Source: Clostridia bacterium (lineage in GTDB: Bacteria > Bacillota > Clostridia > Christensenellales > CAG-138). Taken from it: 43,526 bases of DNA. The stretch is from contig JAFWVQ010000001.1 in assembly GCA_017523925.1 (NCBI GenBank), forward strand, positions 1-43,526. The letters are read 5' to 3'. Positions 24,790 to 33,495 of the stretch are shown here, piece after piece. The translations under genes were made by a program, and so were the position numbers. The stretch's first letter is position 1, and each line of letters starts with the position of its first letter. The notes under the pieces were generated by a model. It was not told where the DNA came from. It saw only the letters and a program-made list of their open reading frames with translations, and did no database searches.

Positions 24790-24906
24790 TGTAATCTATT
24801 ACCCCATAGATTCACACTACGAGTTCAAATAAAGATTTATCCAAAGCGTCGGGTTTCCCGACCGCACAGTGTGTGCACAAATGCGGCAATCTAATTGCCG
24901 TTTTTT
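24790..24906 (+). ncRNA. tracrRNA of the type II-A system
   Basis: Divergent from cas9. Bases 24798-24820 are identical to 23 internal bases of the CRISPR repeat read on the plus strand, so the RNA can pair with the pre-crRNA repeat (anti-repeat). Then come GAGTTCAAAT AAAGATTTAT CC (bulge and nexus-type region), a GTCGGG/CCCGAC hairpin, a CGCA...TGCG hairpin, and a final hairpin CGGCAAT-CTA-ATTGCCG with a TTTTTT tail (24884-24906). Expected length is about 117 nt from the promoter at 24755-24784. Before the anti-repeat, AATCTAT (24794-24800) can pair with ATAGATT inside it, an alternative fold. Confidence 0.88.
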
Positions 24907-25071
24907 GTTTGTTTTCAACAAATCACAGTCAGGCTAAGTCGAACAACAATTATATTATACCATTTAATTGTAATTGTATCAAGATTAGAGCGATTTTTAT
25001 TTTAGCGCAGCCGTTATCCAAAGCATCGATACATTTTTTCGCACTACTTCTCTGCACTCGCTCTTTTTCAT

Positions 25072-25100
25072 TTGACAAAGCCCCATAAATGCGGTATATT
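25072..25100 (+). promoter_or_regulatory. Promoter of the type I restriction-modification operon
   Basis: TTGACA at 25072-25077, 17 bases, then TATATT at 25095-25100, about 57 bases before the hsdM start. Confidence 0.75.
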
Positions 25101-25156
25101 ATAGTTGTAGAAATCTGCCGAAATACGCGGCTAATTGACATCATTGGAGAAAAACT

Positions 25157-26656
25157 ATGATAACAGGCGAACTGAAAAATAAAATCGACAGCCTTTGGGA
25201 AATATTTTGGACGGGCGGTTTAACCAATCCATTGGACGTTATAGAGCAGATAACCTATCTGATGTTCATTCGCGATCTGGACGACAGCGACAATCTTCGC
25301 GCCCGCGAGAGCGCGATGCTCGATCTGCCCTATACGAGCATCTTTTCGGGCGAAGTTGATATCGGCGGCAGGCTTGTGGACGGCAATCAGCTAAAATGGT
25401 CCGTATTCCGCGATTTTCCCGCAAGCAAAATGTATGCAGCGGTGCAGGAGCTGGTTTTCCCGTTCATCAAGAATCTGCATGGAGATAAGGAAAGCGCCTA
25501 TTCCAAGTACATGGCGGATGCGATCTTCAAGCTGCCTACTCCCCTGATGCTAGATAAGGTGGTCACTTCTCTCGATGCGATTTACGAGCAGATGGCGCTT
25601 CCCGGCTCTGCCGACGTGCGCGGCGATGTTTACGAATACCTTCTCTCCAAGATCGCCACGGCGGGCGTAAACGGTCAGTTTCGCACGCCCCGCCACATAA
25701 TCCGCATGATGGTGGAGCTTATGGATCCCGGTGCGGACGAGATCATCTGCGATCCCGCCTGCGGCACTTCGGGCTTTCTCGTTGCGGCGGGCGAATACCT
25801 CAAGGAGCGCCGCCGCGAGGAGATCTTTTTCAATAGGCAGAAGAAGGATCACTATATGAACGGCATGTTCCACGGCTTCGATATGGACCGAACCATGCTC
25901 CGCATCGGCGCAATGAACATGATGACGCACGGCATAGACAACCCGGTTATCGAATACCGCGACAGCCTTTCGGATCAGAACCCCGATAAGGACAAGTATT
26001 CGCTTATCCTCGCCAATCCGCCGTTCAAGGGCAGCCTGGATGCGGACATCGTTTCCGCCGACCTGCTTAAAACCTGCAAAACCAAGAAAACCGAGCTTCT
26101 GTTCCTTGCGCTCTTCCTGCGTATGCTGCGCGTTGGCGGCCGCTGCGCCTGCATCGTTCCGGACGGCGTACTTTTCGGCTCGTCCACGGCGCATAAGGCG
26201 ATCCGCAAGGCGCTTATCGAGGAAAACCGCCTTGAAGCGATCATCTCCATGCCGTCGGGCGTGTTCAAGCCCTACGCCGGAGTTTCAACGGGCATAGTTA
26301 TCTTCACAAAAACCGGGCATGGCGGCACGGACAAGGTTTGGTTCTACGATATGCAGGCGGACGGCTTCTCTTTGGACGATAAGCGCAGCCCCGTGCAGGA
26401 AAACGATATTCCGGATATAATTGCAAGGTTCAAGAACCTGAGCGCCGAGCAGGATCGCGAGCGCACCGAAAAATCCTTCCTTGTTCCGAAGGATGAGATA
26501 GTTGCAAACGATTATGATCTTTCGATCAATAAGTATAAGAAAACCGAGTATAAGCCCGTTGATTACCCGCCCACAAGCGAGATCATGGCGGAGCTGAGAA
26601 GGCTTGAAGCTGAGATCAAAACGGCGATGGACGAGCTTGAGGGAATGCTTGATTGA
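25157..26656 (+). CDS. hsdM: Type I restriction-modification system methyltransferase subunit HsdM
   Basis: N6-adenine DNA methyltransferase of a type I system, 499 residues. It modifies host DNA together with HsdS and is also needed for restriction. The N-terminal helical HsdM domain (about 1-135) starts with LKNKIDSLWEIFW and QITYLMFIRDLDD. The SAM-binding motif DPACGTSGFLVAAGEYL lies near residue 200 and the catalytic motif IV NPPF near residue 287. The C-terminus is a helical segment (PPTSEIMAELRRLEAEI) that contacts HsdS. The gene is GC-rich like the host core genes, unlike the following hsdS. A strong promoter precedes it. Confidence 0.95.
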   Translation: MITGELKNKIDSLWEIFWTGGLTNPLDVIEQITYLMFIRDLDDSDNLRARESAMLDLPYTSIFSGEVDIGGRLVDGNQLKWSVFRDFPASKMYAAVQELVFPFIKNLHGDKESAYSKYMADAIFKLPTPLMLDKVVTSLDAIYEQMALPGSADVRGDVYEYLLSKIATAGVNGQFRTPRHIIRMMVELMDPGADEIICDPACGTSGFLVAAGEYLKERRREEIFFNRQKKDHYMNGMFHGFDMDRTMLRIGAMNMMTHGIDNPVIEYRDSLSDQNPDKDKYSLILANPPFKGSLDADIVSADLLKTCKTKKTELLFLALFLRMLRVGGRCACIVPDGVLFGSSTAHKAIRKALIEENRLEAIISMPSGVFKPYAGVSTGIVIFTKTGHGGTDKVWFYDMQADGFSLDDKRSPVQENDIPDIIARFKNLSAEQDRERTEKSFLVPKDEIVANDYDLSINKYKKTEYKPVDYPPTSEIMAELRRLEAEIKTAMDELEGMLD

Positions 26657-26812
26657 GTAAAGAAATTGTAAAAAACGGCGAGAGCGGGCGGCAGGATCGC
26701 CGGCGATGCAAGAAGGAATATCGAGGCGCAGACCGGAAAACCCGCCATAACCGCCGATAATGCGCGAAAGCTCGGCGAGATCGTTGCAGGGGTTATTGAG
26801 GCGGTCGCGTGA
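26657..26812 (+). pseudogene. Remnant of a Bro/antirepressor-type gene between hsdM and hsdS
   Basis: Immediately after hsdM, about 50 codons in two frames read KEIVKNGESG and then GGRIAGDARRNIEAQTGKPA, ending ITADNARKLGEIVAGVIEAVA before a stop at 26810-26812. The pattern of AG(D/E)ARRxIExxTGKPxITxxNA resembles the C-terminus of Bro-N/KilA-N type proteins, which are often found between hsdM and hsdS. The frame change lies near 26686-26693. It has no start and no N-terminal domain, so it is a scar of a lost accessory gene. Recognition is by pattern only. Confidence 0.4.
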
Positions 26813-26849
26813 TCGGATGAGGAAGAGGAATAAGATTTGGGGGAATAGA

Positions 26850-28007
26850 ATGAAATATACTTTAGGAGAAATCTGCGAAATAGTTTCTGGCGGAACACCA
26901 TCAAGAGCAAAGCCAGAGTATTGGAATAACGGCACAATACCTTGGATCAAGATCGGGAATATTAAAGGGAAATACATACATGAGGCGGATGAATTCATAA
27001 CGGATGCAGGACTAAAATCTTCCTCTGCGAAAATGTTGCCTAAAGGAACAATACTTTATACCATCTTTGCGACACTTGGAGAAGTTGGTATACTTGATAT
27101 CGAAGCCTGCACAAATCAAGCGATTGCAGGGGTTACGATAAAAGATACCTCTAATGTTTTATCGGAATATGTGTACTATTATTTGATGTCTAAGAAGAAG
27201 TATATAAACAGTCTTGGGCGTGGTGTCGCTCAAAACAACATCAATATGTCTATTCTGCGAAGCTTTGAGGTTACGCTTCCAAGCATCGATGAACAGAATA
27301 AGATTGTTTCTGTACTTGACGTAGCTTCGGATATAATAGTGAGTAGGAAACAGCAGCTTCAAAAGCTTGACGAGCTTATCAAAGCCCGATTTGTCGAGAT
27401 GTTTGGGGATCCGGTTAGCAATCCGAAAGGGTGGTCGGTTAAGCCGCTTCTTGAAATGGGAAGCTGCAAGAATGGTATGAATTTTCATTATGACGATGTT
27501 GGCGTGGAGATTCATTGTTTGGGTGTTGGTGATTTCCAAAATAATGATTTGATTTCCGATACATCAACTTTGCCCGTGATTTCATTGAACAATATGCCAA
27601 CGGAAGAATACTTGCTTAAAGATGGAGATATAGTTTTTGTTCGTTCAAATGGTAATAAAGCATTGGTCGGCAGAAGTGTTGCGGTATACCCACGCAATGT
27701 GCCGACCACTTTCAGCGGCTTTTGCATTCGCTATCGTAAGAATGATGAAGCTTTAACAACCCCCTATTTACTCAATGTATTGAAAAGTGATTCAATGCGT
27801 GCTAAAATGACTGGAAGAGGGGTGAATATTCAGAACTTGAATCAACAGATTCTCGGTTCCTTAAAGATACCTGTACCGCCGCTTTCATTACAAAACCGAT
27901 TTGCGGAATTTGTTTCTCAAGTCGATAAATCAAAAGCTGCTGTTCAAAAGGCTCTTGATAAAGCGCAGTTTTTGTTTGACAGCCTGATGCAGAAATACTT
28001 TGGTTGA
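26850..28007 (+). CDS. hsdS: Type I restriction-modification system specificity subunit HsdS
   Basis: DNA recognition subunit of 385 residues with two target recognition domains separated by helical spacers. The first TRD (about 1-180) begins YTLGEICEIVSGGTPSR and contains IPWIKIGNIKGKYI. The first conserved helix is DEQNKIVSVLDVASDIIVSR with KARFVEMFGDPVSNPKGW. The second TRD (about 215-345) includes the GRGVNIQNLNQQIL segment. The second helix is QNRFAEFVSQVDKSKAAV ending LFDSLMQKYFG. The start at 26850 follows GGGGGAATAG. The gene is visibly more AT-rich than hsdM and hsdR, consistent with exchange of the specificity module. The target sequence cannot be predicted by eye. Confidence 0.93.
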   Translation: MKYTLGEICEIVSGGTPSRAKPEYWNNGTIPWIKIGNIKGKYIHEADEFITDAGLKSSSAKMLPKGTILYTIFATLGEVGILDIEACTNQAIAGVTIKDTSNVLSEYVYYYLMSKKKYINSLGRGVAQNNINMSILRSFEVTLPSIDEQNKIVSVLDVASDIIVSRKQQLQKLDELIKARFVEMFGDPVSNPKGWSVKPLLEMGSCKNGMNFHYDDVGVEIHCLGVGDFQNNDLISDTSTLPVISLNNMPTEEYLLKDGDIVFVRSNGNKALVGRSVAVYPRNVPTTFSGFCIRYRKNDEALTTPYLLNVLKSDSMRAKMTGRGVNIQNLNQQILGSLKIPVPPLSLQNRFAEFVSQVDKSKAAVQKALDKAQFLFDSLMQKYFG

Positions 28008-28016
28008 GGTTTGTAT

Positions 28017-28670
28017 ATGAAGAAGATAAGATTGAAATTTGAATTGATTGATGACAGTCTGTATGCCGAAGAGGCTGTGAGCGCGGCACTACTTCGTTGC
28101 TTTAGCAAAGAAACGCGCGAGTATGTTAAAAACGATGTTATTTTTGAATACGATTCAAATACTACTATTCGTGAAATGTTGGCAAATATTTGTCTTAATA
28201 GCGGCTTTGCAAAAGAGAAGCCGCAAAGCTTAGTATGCTTAAGCGGTTTTTTTTCGCTTCTATATAAAGATTGCTTGCGTGAGTTTGAAAACCTTGATGT
28301 TCCATTGGAAAGACTTTTAGATTTACTGTATTCGGACGAAGACCATATCGTTTTGTATTGGACATACACAATGCCGGGAGGTGCGGAGGTATTAAGAAAA
28401 GATGGATTGAAGTTTATAGTTCACACGGACGAATCTGTTCATTTGGGGCAACCACATGTGCATGTTGAGTACAGCGGCGAAGTAATAAAAATCGATATCC
28501 TTACGCTAAATATAACGGGAAGCTTTAAGAATAAAAGAGCAATCAGAACTGCAAAAAATGTTGTTAAGGAAAAAAAGGAATTTTTTCTTAATAGGTGGAA
28601 TGAGCTTGTTTGCGGTTTGCGCGTTCCTGAATACATTTATGATGAAAAAAACAATGAATTGCGGGAATAA
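28017..28670 (+). CDS. DUF4160-like domain protein inside the type I RM operon
   Basis: Protein of 217 residues that I only partly recognise. The C-terminal part has FIVHTDESVHLGQPHVHVEYSG, EVIKIDILTLNITGSFKNKRA and KEFFLNRWNEL, a pattern like the small DUF4160 domain (HxPPHxHV followed by a short beta-rich region). The N-terminal 110 residues, rich in Leu and acidic residues, are unfamiliar. No signal peptide or membrane segment. The start at 28017 is preferred because GAGGT lies 6-7 bases upstream. It lies 9 bases after hsdS and ends 15 bases before hsdR, so it is co-expressed with them. Like hsdS it is AT-rich, so the two may have arrived together. Confidence 0.65.
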   Translation: MKKIRLKFELIDDSLYAEEAVSAALLRCFSKETREYVKNDVIFEYDSNTTIREMLANICLNSGFAKEKPQSLVCLSGFFSLLYKDCLREFENLDVPLERLLDLLYSDEDHIVLYWTYTMPGGAEVLRKDGLKFIVHTDESVHLGQPHVHVEYSGEVIKIDILTLNITGSFKNKRAIRTAKNVVKEKKEFFLNRWNELVCGLRVPEYIYDEKNNELRE

Positions 28671-28685
28671 TAAGAGGTGCTTTAT

Positions 28686-31600
28686 ATGACCAACTTCTCC
28701 TTCCTTCTTTCCGAGCCTGATTTCTCCGCCTTTTCGGAGGTCGCCTGCTCGGTGGAAAAACTGCTTAATACGGAGCTTGGTTCCTGCGTTATCAACTGCC
28801 GCAGGGCGATGGAGCTTACGGTCAAGTGGATGTTTTCCGTGGATGCGGAGCTGAAATTGCCGTATCAGGATAATCTGAATGCCCTGATGAGCGATGAAAC
28901 CTTCCGCGAGATAGTTGGTGCGGACATAATAAAGCGCATGGACTTTATTCGCAGAACGGCGAACAGCGCGGCGCATTCGGGCAAAAAGCTTACCCGCGAG
29001 CAGGCGGAGCTTTGCATAAAAAACCTGTTTGTTTTCATGGATTTTGTGGCGTGCTGCTATGCAAAGGACTATGAGGAGCCCAAATTCGATGAGCGGTTTT
29101 TATCACAGCCGCCTTCCCCTCAAATTGAAGTCAGCGCAAAGCCCGATGCCGAGCTTGCCGCGCTGATGGAGGAGAATAAGGCGCTGCGCGAGGAGCTGAC
29201 AAGAAGAAGGGAGGAGCAGCAGCAGAACTATGTTCCCAAGCCGCTTGAGCTTTCCGAATACAAAACGCGCAAGCTCTATATCGATGCCATGCTCGAGGAT
29301 GCGGGCTGGGCCGATGGCAGGGATTGGCAAAACGAGGTGGAGCTGCCCGGTATGCCGAATAAAAGCGAGGTCGGCTTTGCGGATTATGTGCTCTATGATG
29401 ACGATGGGCGCGCGCTTGCGGTGATAGAAGCAAAGCGCACCTGCGTGGATGCGGCAAAAGGGCGGCAGCAGGCGAAGCTGTATGCCGATCTGCTTGAGAA
29501 AAAGTATAAGCGCCGTCCGGTTATCTTTTTAACGAACGGCTTTGATACGCGCATCGAGGACGGCATCTATCCCGAAAGGCGCGTGGCTTCGATTTGGTCC
29601 AAGCGCGATCTTAAAAAGCTTTTCAACCTCAAGCGGATGCGCACGAGCCTTGCGAATATCGCCGTTGATAAAAATATTGCGGGCAGATACTATCAGGAGG
29701 GCGCGATCAGGGCGGTTTGCGATGCCTTCGACAGCAAGAACCGCAGAAAAGCGCTGCTTGTTATGGCAACGGGCTCCGGCAAAACGCGCACCGTTATCGC
29801 GCTTTGCGACGTGCTGCTCTCGCATGGCTGGGTGAAGAATATTCTGTTTTTAGCCGACCGAAACTCGCTCGTTACCCAGGCAAAGCGCAATTTCGTGAAC
29901 CTTCTGCCCGATCTTTCGGTCACTAATTTATGCGAGGATAAGGAGAATTTTGCCGCGCATTGCGTGTTTTCCACATATCAAACGATGATGAACGTTATCG
30001 ACACCGCGAAGGACGATGACGGCAAGCTTTTTACCTGCGGGCATTTCGACCTTGTTATCTGCGATGAGGCGCACCGCTCGATCTACAATAAATACCGCGA
30101 TATCTTTACCTATTTCGATGCGCCGCTCGTTGGCCTAACCGCCACGCCCAAGGACGATATCGATAAGAACACCTATGAGATTTTCGAGCTTGAAAACGGC
30201 GTTCCGACCTATGGATATGAGCTTGCGCAGGCCGTGCGCGACGGCTTCCTTGTGGACTTTACAACGGTTGAAACCACGCTGAAATTCTTGAGCGAGGGCA
30301 TAATTTACGACGAGCTTTCCGACGAGGACAAGCTTGCCTATGAAAATACCTTTACCGATGAAAACGGCGAGATGCCGGAGGCGATAGGCGCATCCGCGCT
30401 CAATGAATGGATATTCAACGAGGACACGATAAAGCAGGTTTTGAATATCCTTATGACAAACGGCTTGAAGATAGATTACGGCGCTAAGATAGGCAAAACG
30501 ATCATCTTTGCCAAGAGCCATGAGCACGCGGAGCGAATCTTTGAGGTTTTCAACAAGGAATACCCGCATCTGCCCGGCTATGCGAAGGTTATCGATAATT
30601 ATATGACCTACGCCCAAAGCGCGATAGATGAGTTTTCCGATCCGCGAAAGCTTCCGCAGATCGCGATTTCGGTCGATATGCTGGACACGGGCATCGACGT
30701 TCCCGAAGTTTTGAACCTTGTTTTCTTCAAAAAGGTGATGAGCAAGGCAAAATTCTGGCAGATGATAGGCCGAGGCACGCGCCTTTGCCCCGCGCTTTTG
30801 GACGGGCGGGATAAGGAGAAATTCTACATCTTCGATTTCTGCGGCAATTTCGAGTTTTTCCGCATGAGCGGCGGAAAGCCCGTTTCAAGCAGTCTTCCGA
30901 TACAGGGAGCGCTGTTTCATTTGAAGTCGGAGATAGTGCTCAAGCTGCGCGATATAAACTACCAAACCGAGGAGCTGATCGCTTTCCGTGAAGCGCTGGT
31001 TTCGGATATGGTGAGCAGGGTGCAGGAGCTGAACCGCGAGAATTTTGCCGTGAAGCAGCACCTTAAATATTTTGATCTCTATTCCGATCCGAAGAGCTTT
31101 GACACGATAGCCTATGAGGACACGCTTTTGATCGCGGACGAGCTTGCGCCGCTGATCAATCCGGAGCACGACGATCCGAAGGCGCTGCGTTTTGATGCGC
31201 TCCTTTACGGCATCGAGCTGGCGTATCTTTCGGAAAGGCCGTTCACCCGCGCAAGGGGCGACCTTATGAAGCGCGTTTCGGGGATCGCGAGCGTTGCGAA
31301 TATCCCCGAGATAATGGCGCAGGCGGAGCTTATTGATCGAATACTGCATACCGATTACGTCGATACCGCGGATATAAGCGATTTTGAGCATATTAGAAAG
31401 AGCCTGCGCGATTTGATGAAGTACATTCCGGTTTCCAAAGCGACCTATGAAACGAATTTCAGCGATGAGATACTCGGTTTGGAATGGAACGAATCCGAGC
31501 TTGAAAATGATGATTTGAAGAACTATAAAGCCAAGGCGGAGTATTATGTTCGTATGCACTCGGATAATGAGGTGATACAGAAGCTGCGAACGAACGTTCC

Positions 31601-31976
31601 GATGACCGAGGCGGATATCAAGGTGCTTGAGGGCATCCTTTGGAGCGAGGTCGGCTCGAAAAGCGAGTATGAAGCCGAATTCGGGCAGAAGCCGCTCGGC
31701 GTGTTCGTTCGCGAGATCGTCGGAATGGATATGAACGCCGCGAAGGAAGCGTTTTCGGAATACCTGAGCGATACAAGCCTGAACAGCGATCAGATCTATT
31801 TTGTGAATCAGATAGTGGAATACATAGTCCGAAACGGAATTATCCGCGATATGTCCATACTTCGCGAACCGCCGTTTACCGACAGGGGAAGTATTGCGGA
31901 GATATTTACCGATCTGAATACCTGGGCAAGGATAAAGCAAACGATCGAGATCGTTAACGCGAATGCTGCGGCGTAG
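28686..31976 (+). CDS. hsdR: Type I restriction endonuclease subunit HsdR
   Basis: ATP-dependent motor and nuclease subunit, 1096 residues. The N-terminal DUF4145-like domain (about 1-125) has CRRAMELTVKWMF and RRTANSAAHSGK. A coiled segment follows, then the PD-(D/E)xK nuclease domain with FADYVLYDDDGRALAVIEAKRT around residues 225-260. The SF2 helicase has Walker A MATGSGKTRT (about 360), DEAH box ICDEAHRSIYNK (about 460), GLTATPKDD, and the helicase C motifs DMLDTGIDVPEV and QMIGRGTRLCP. The C-terminal EcoEI-type helical domain binds HsdM/HsdS. All motifs are intact, so the system should restrict DNA. The start follows AGAGGTG; an upstream GTG is less likely. Confidence 0.95.
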   Translation: MTNFSFLLSEPDFSAFSEVACSVEKLLNTELGSCVINCRRAMELTVKWMFSVDAELKLPYQDNLNALMSDETFREIVGADIIKRMDFIRRTANSAAHSGKKLTREQAELCIKNLFVFMDFVACCYAKDYEEPKFDERFLSQPPSPQIEVSAKPDAELAALMEENKALREELTRRREEQQQNYVPKPLELSEYKTRKLYIDAMLEDAGWADGRDWQNEVELPGMPNKSEVGFADYVLYDDDGRALAVIEAKRTCVDAAKGRQQAKLYADLLEKKYKRRPVIFLTNGFDTRIEDGIYPERRVASIWSKRDLKKLFNLKRMRTSLANIAVDKNIAGRYYQEGAIRAVCDAFDSKNRRKALLVMATGSGKTRTVIALCDVLLSHGWVKNILFLADRNSLVTQAKRNFVNLLPDLSVTNLCEDKENFAAHCVFSTYQTMMNVIDTAKDDDGKLFTCGHFDLVICDEAHRSIYNKYRDIFTYFDAPLVGLTATPKDDIDKNTYEIFELENGVPTYGYELAQAVRDGFLVDFTTVETTLKFLSEGIIYDELSDEDKLAYENTFTDENGEMPEAIGASALNEWIFNEDTIKQVLNILMTNGLKIDYGAKIGKTIIFAKSHEHAERIFEVFNKEYPHLPGYAKVIDNYMTYAQSAIDEFSDPRKLPQIAISVDMLDTGIDVPEVLNLVFFKKVMSKAKFWQMIGRGTRLCPALLDGRDKEKFYIFDFCGNFEFFRMSGGKPVSSSLPIQGALFHLKSEIVLKLRDINYQTEELIAFREALVSDMVSRVQELNRENFAVKQHLKYFDLYSDPKSFDTIAYEDTLLIADELAPLINPEHDDPKALRFDALLYGIELAYLSERPFTRARGDLMKRVSGIASVANIPEIMAQAELIDRILHTDYVDTADISDFEHIRKSLRDLMKYIPVSKATYETNFSDEILGLEWNESELENDDLKNYKAKAEYYVRMHSDNEVIQKLRTNVPMTEADIKVLEGILWSEVGSKSEYEAEFGQKPLGVFVREIVGMDMNAAKEAFSEYLSDTSLNSDQIYFVNQIVEYIVRNGIIRDMSILREPPFTDRGSIAEIFTDLNTWARIKQTIEIVNANAAA

Positions 31977-32276
31977 GAGAGACCGAACAATGATATAACA
32001 ATTATTTGGAATGGGCTGCGCTTCACGGCGCAGCCCAAGTGAGTCTATGCAAGCACAATTTCTCTTATAACGATCTCCTCCCCTCGCCCTACATGAGTTG
32101 ATCCTGTCAATAGTTTTGCGCAAATTCATTTTCCAGCTTAATCGCCTTGGTTCATCCGCACCGGTCCGGTCCGTGACTGGAGAGCCGGCGCATCCGTGCA
32201 TTTACCCTTGACGGGCAACGGCCGGATCGGTATCATAACGAAGGCGATAAGCATATAGTTCTGACCGGTAAAACGG
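31977..32276. other. Intergenic region between hsdR and the IS256 remnant
   Basis: It contains the hairpin at 32013-32036 after hsdR and what is probably the distal end of the IS256-type element (from about 32097). No coding sequence is recognised. Confidence 0.5.
32013..32036 (+). terminator. Probable terminator of the type I RM operon
   Basis: GGGCTGCGC and GCGCAGCCC form a perfect 9-bp stem with a 6-base loop, 37 bases after the hsdR stop. There is no T-run, so termination strength is uncertain. Confidence 0.5.
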
Positions 32277-33477
32277 TTACCCGGCTATGAGTCCCTCCTC
32301 TTCGGAGAGGATCATCGATTTCAGATGCTCCATGTTGAGATAGCGTTTGGAACCCCATTCGCTTGATGCCACGTGCCAGAGCCTTGCACATACAAGCATC
32401 AGCGCCGATTCTCCGTCCGGAAAAGTCCCGACCACCTTCGTGTGGCGTTTGATCTCGCGGTTCAATCGCTCCAAAGCGTTGTTTGTTCGTATCCTGAGCC
32501 AGTGCTGAGGTGGAACGGCATAAAAGTCAGCGTCTCTTCAAATCCTGCCTCAACGGTCTTTGCCGCCTTGCCAAGCTTCATCACTTTGAGCTTTTCGATC
32601 ACCTGCTTTGCTTTCTCTCTTGCGGCCTCTTTATCCTCCTGCGCGTGGATCGCTTTCAGCATTTTCGCAACGGCTGCGGCATTCCTGTTAGGCACTGAGG
32701 AAAGGACGTTTCTGTAAAAGTGAACGGTACAGCGCTGATACTTCGCCTCCGGGAATACCTGCCCGATAGATTCGACCATTCCAAGAGCTTTATCGCCTAT
32801 CACCGGCTTCACGCCGTCGAGTCCGCGGGATTTCAGCCAAACAAAGAAGTTTTTCCAGCTCTCAAGGTCTTCCTTCAAGCCTTCCGCCGCTCCGAGTATC
32901 TCGCGGTAACCATCCTCCGTTACGCCTATCGCGATAAGGACGGAGGCGTTCTCGTATTCTCCTCCCCAGCAGCGCTTCAAATAGATACCATCCACATAGA
33001 TATAGGGATACTTCGCTTCAAACGGTCGGTTTCGCCATTTCTCAATGTGCTCATACGCTCTTTTATTGAGATTGGAGATGGTTCCCGGAGATACCTTCGT
33101 TCCCCAGAGCGCTTCGGCAATGTCCTCCACCCGTCGGACGGATCCGCCTGCGAGATACATCTCGATCAGTGCTTCCTCCACGGACGTCTCTCTCCTGCGG
33201 TACCGTTCGATAATAGCTGTCTCAAAGGCAACGCCTTTCAGCTTCGGCATCCGCAGATTGACTTCACCTGCGGTCGTTGTAAAGCTCCTGTCGTAATGAC
33301 CGGCTCGATAACTGCGCCGCTCCTCATCGCGGGCGTAGCGCTCGGCGTTCACCGGCCTGTCGGCTTCGGCATCCAACAGCGCGCTAAGCGTCTCTTCCAC
33401 AGAATTTTTTACCAGATCCTTCAATTCACTATACAGTTGATCGGTATTACCCGGAACAGCATTTTCTGAAGATCAAC
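32097..33477 (-). mobile_element. Decayed IS256-family insertion sequence (approximate limits)
   Basis: The only ORF is a broken mutator-type transposase. On the distal side, a segment at 32097-32127 (GTTGATCCTGTCAATAGTTT...) has the TTGACA-containing AT-rich character seen at ends of IS256 elements in related bacteria. GTTGATC there and GATCAAC at 33471-33477 form a 7-bp inverted repeat that could mark the ends, but this could be chance. No target duplication was identified. Confidence 0.4.
32277..33424 (-). pseudogene. IS256-family (mutator type) transposase, frameshifted and probably missing its normal start
   Basis: DDE transposase. N-terminal ALLDAEADRPVNAERYARDEE is followed by YRAGHYDRSFTTTAGEVNLR. 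The catalytic residues are the Asp in YPYIYVDGIYLK, the Asp in VIGDKALGM and the Glu in NNALERLNREIKRHTKVVG. The main frame (33424 to 32462) is lost after EETLTF; the rest is in the next frame, ending EEEGLIAG. Restoring one A in the plus-strand AAAA run at 32522-32525 rejoins them. Upstream, family-like sequence (ENAVPGNTDQLYSEL) is open beyond the TTG at 33424, but a stop precedes it and no normal ATG exists, so the N-terminus is probably lost too. Confidence 0.9.
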
Positions 33478-33495
33478 GAAACGCAGGCACCTCCA

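Noticed and set aside
30885..32201. 438-aa ORF on the minus strand opposite hsdR
   Set aside because: hsdR has complete nuclease and helicase motifs; the antisense frame has none.
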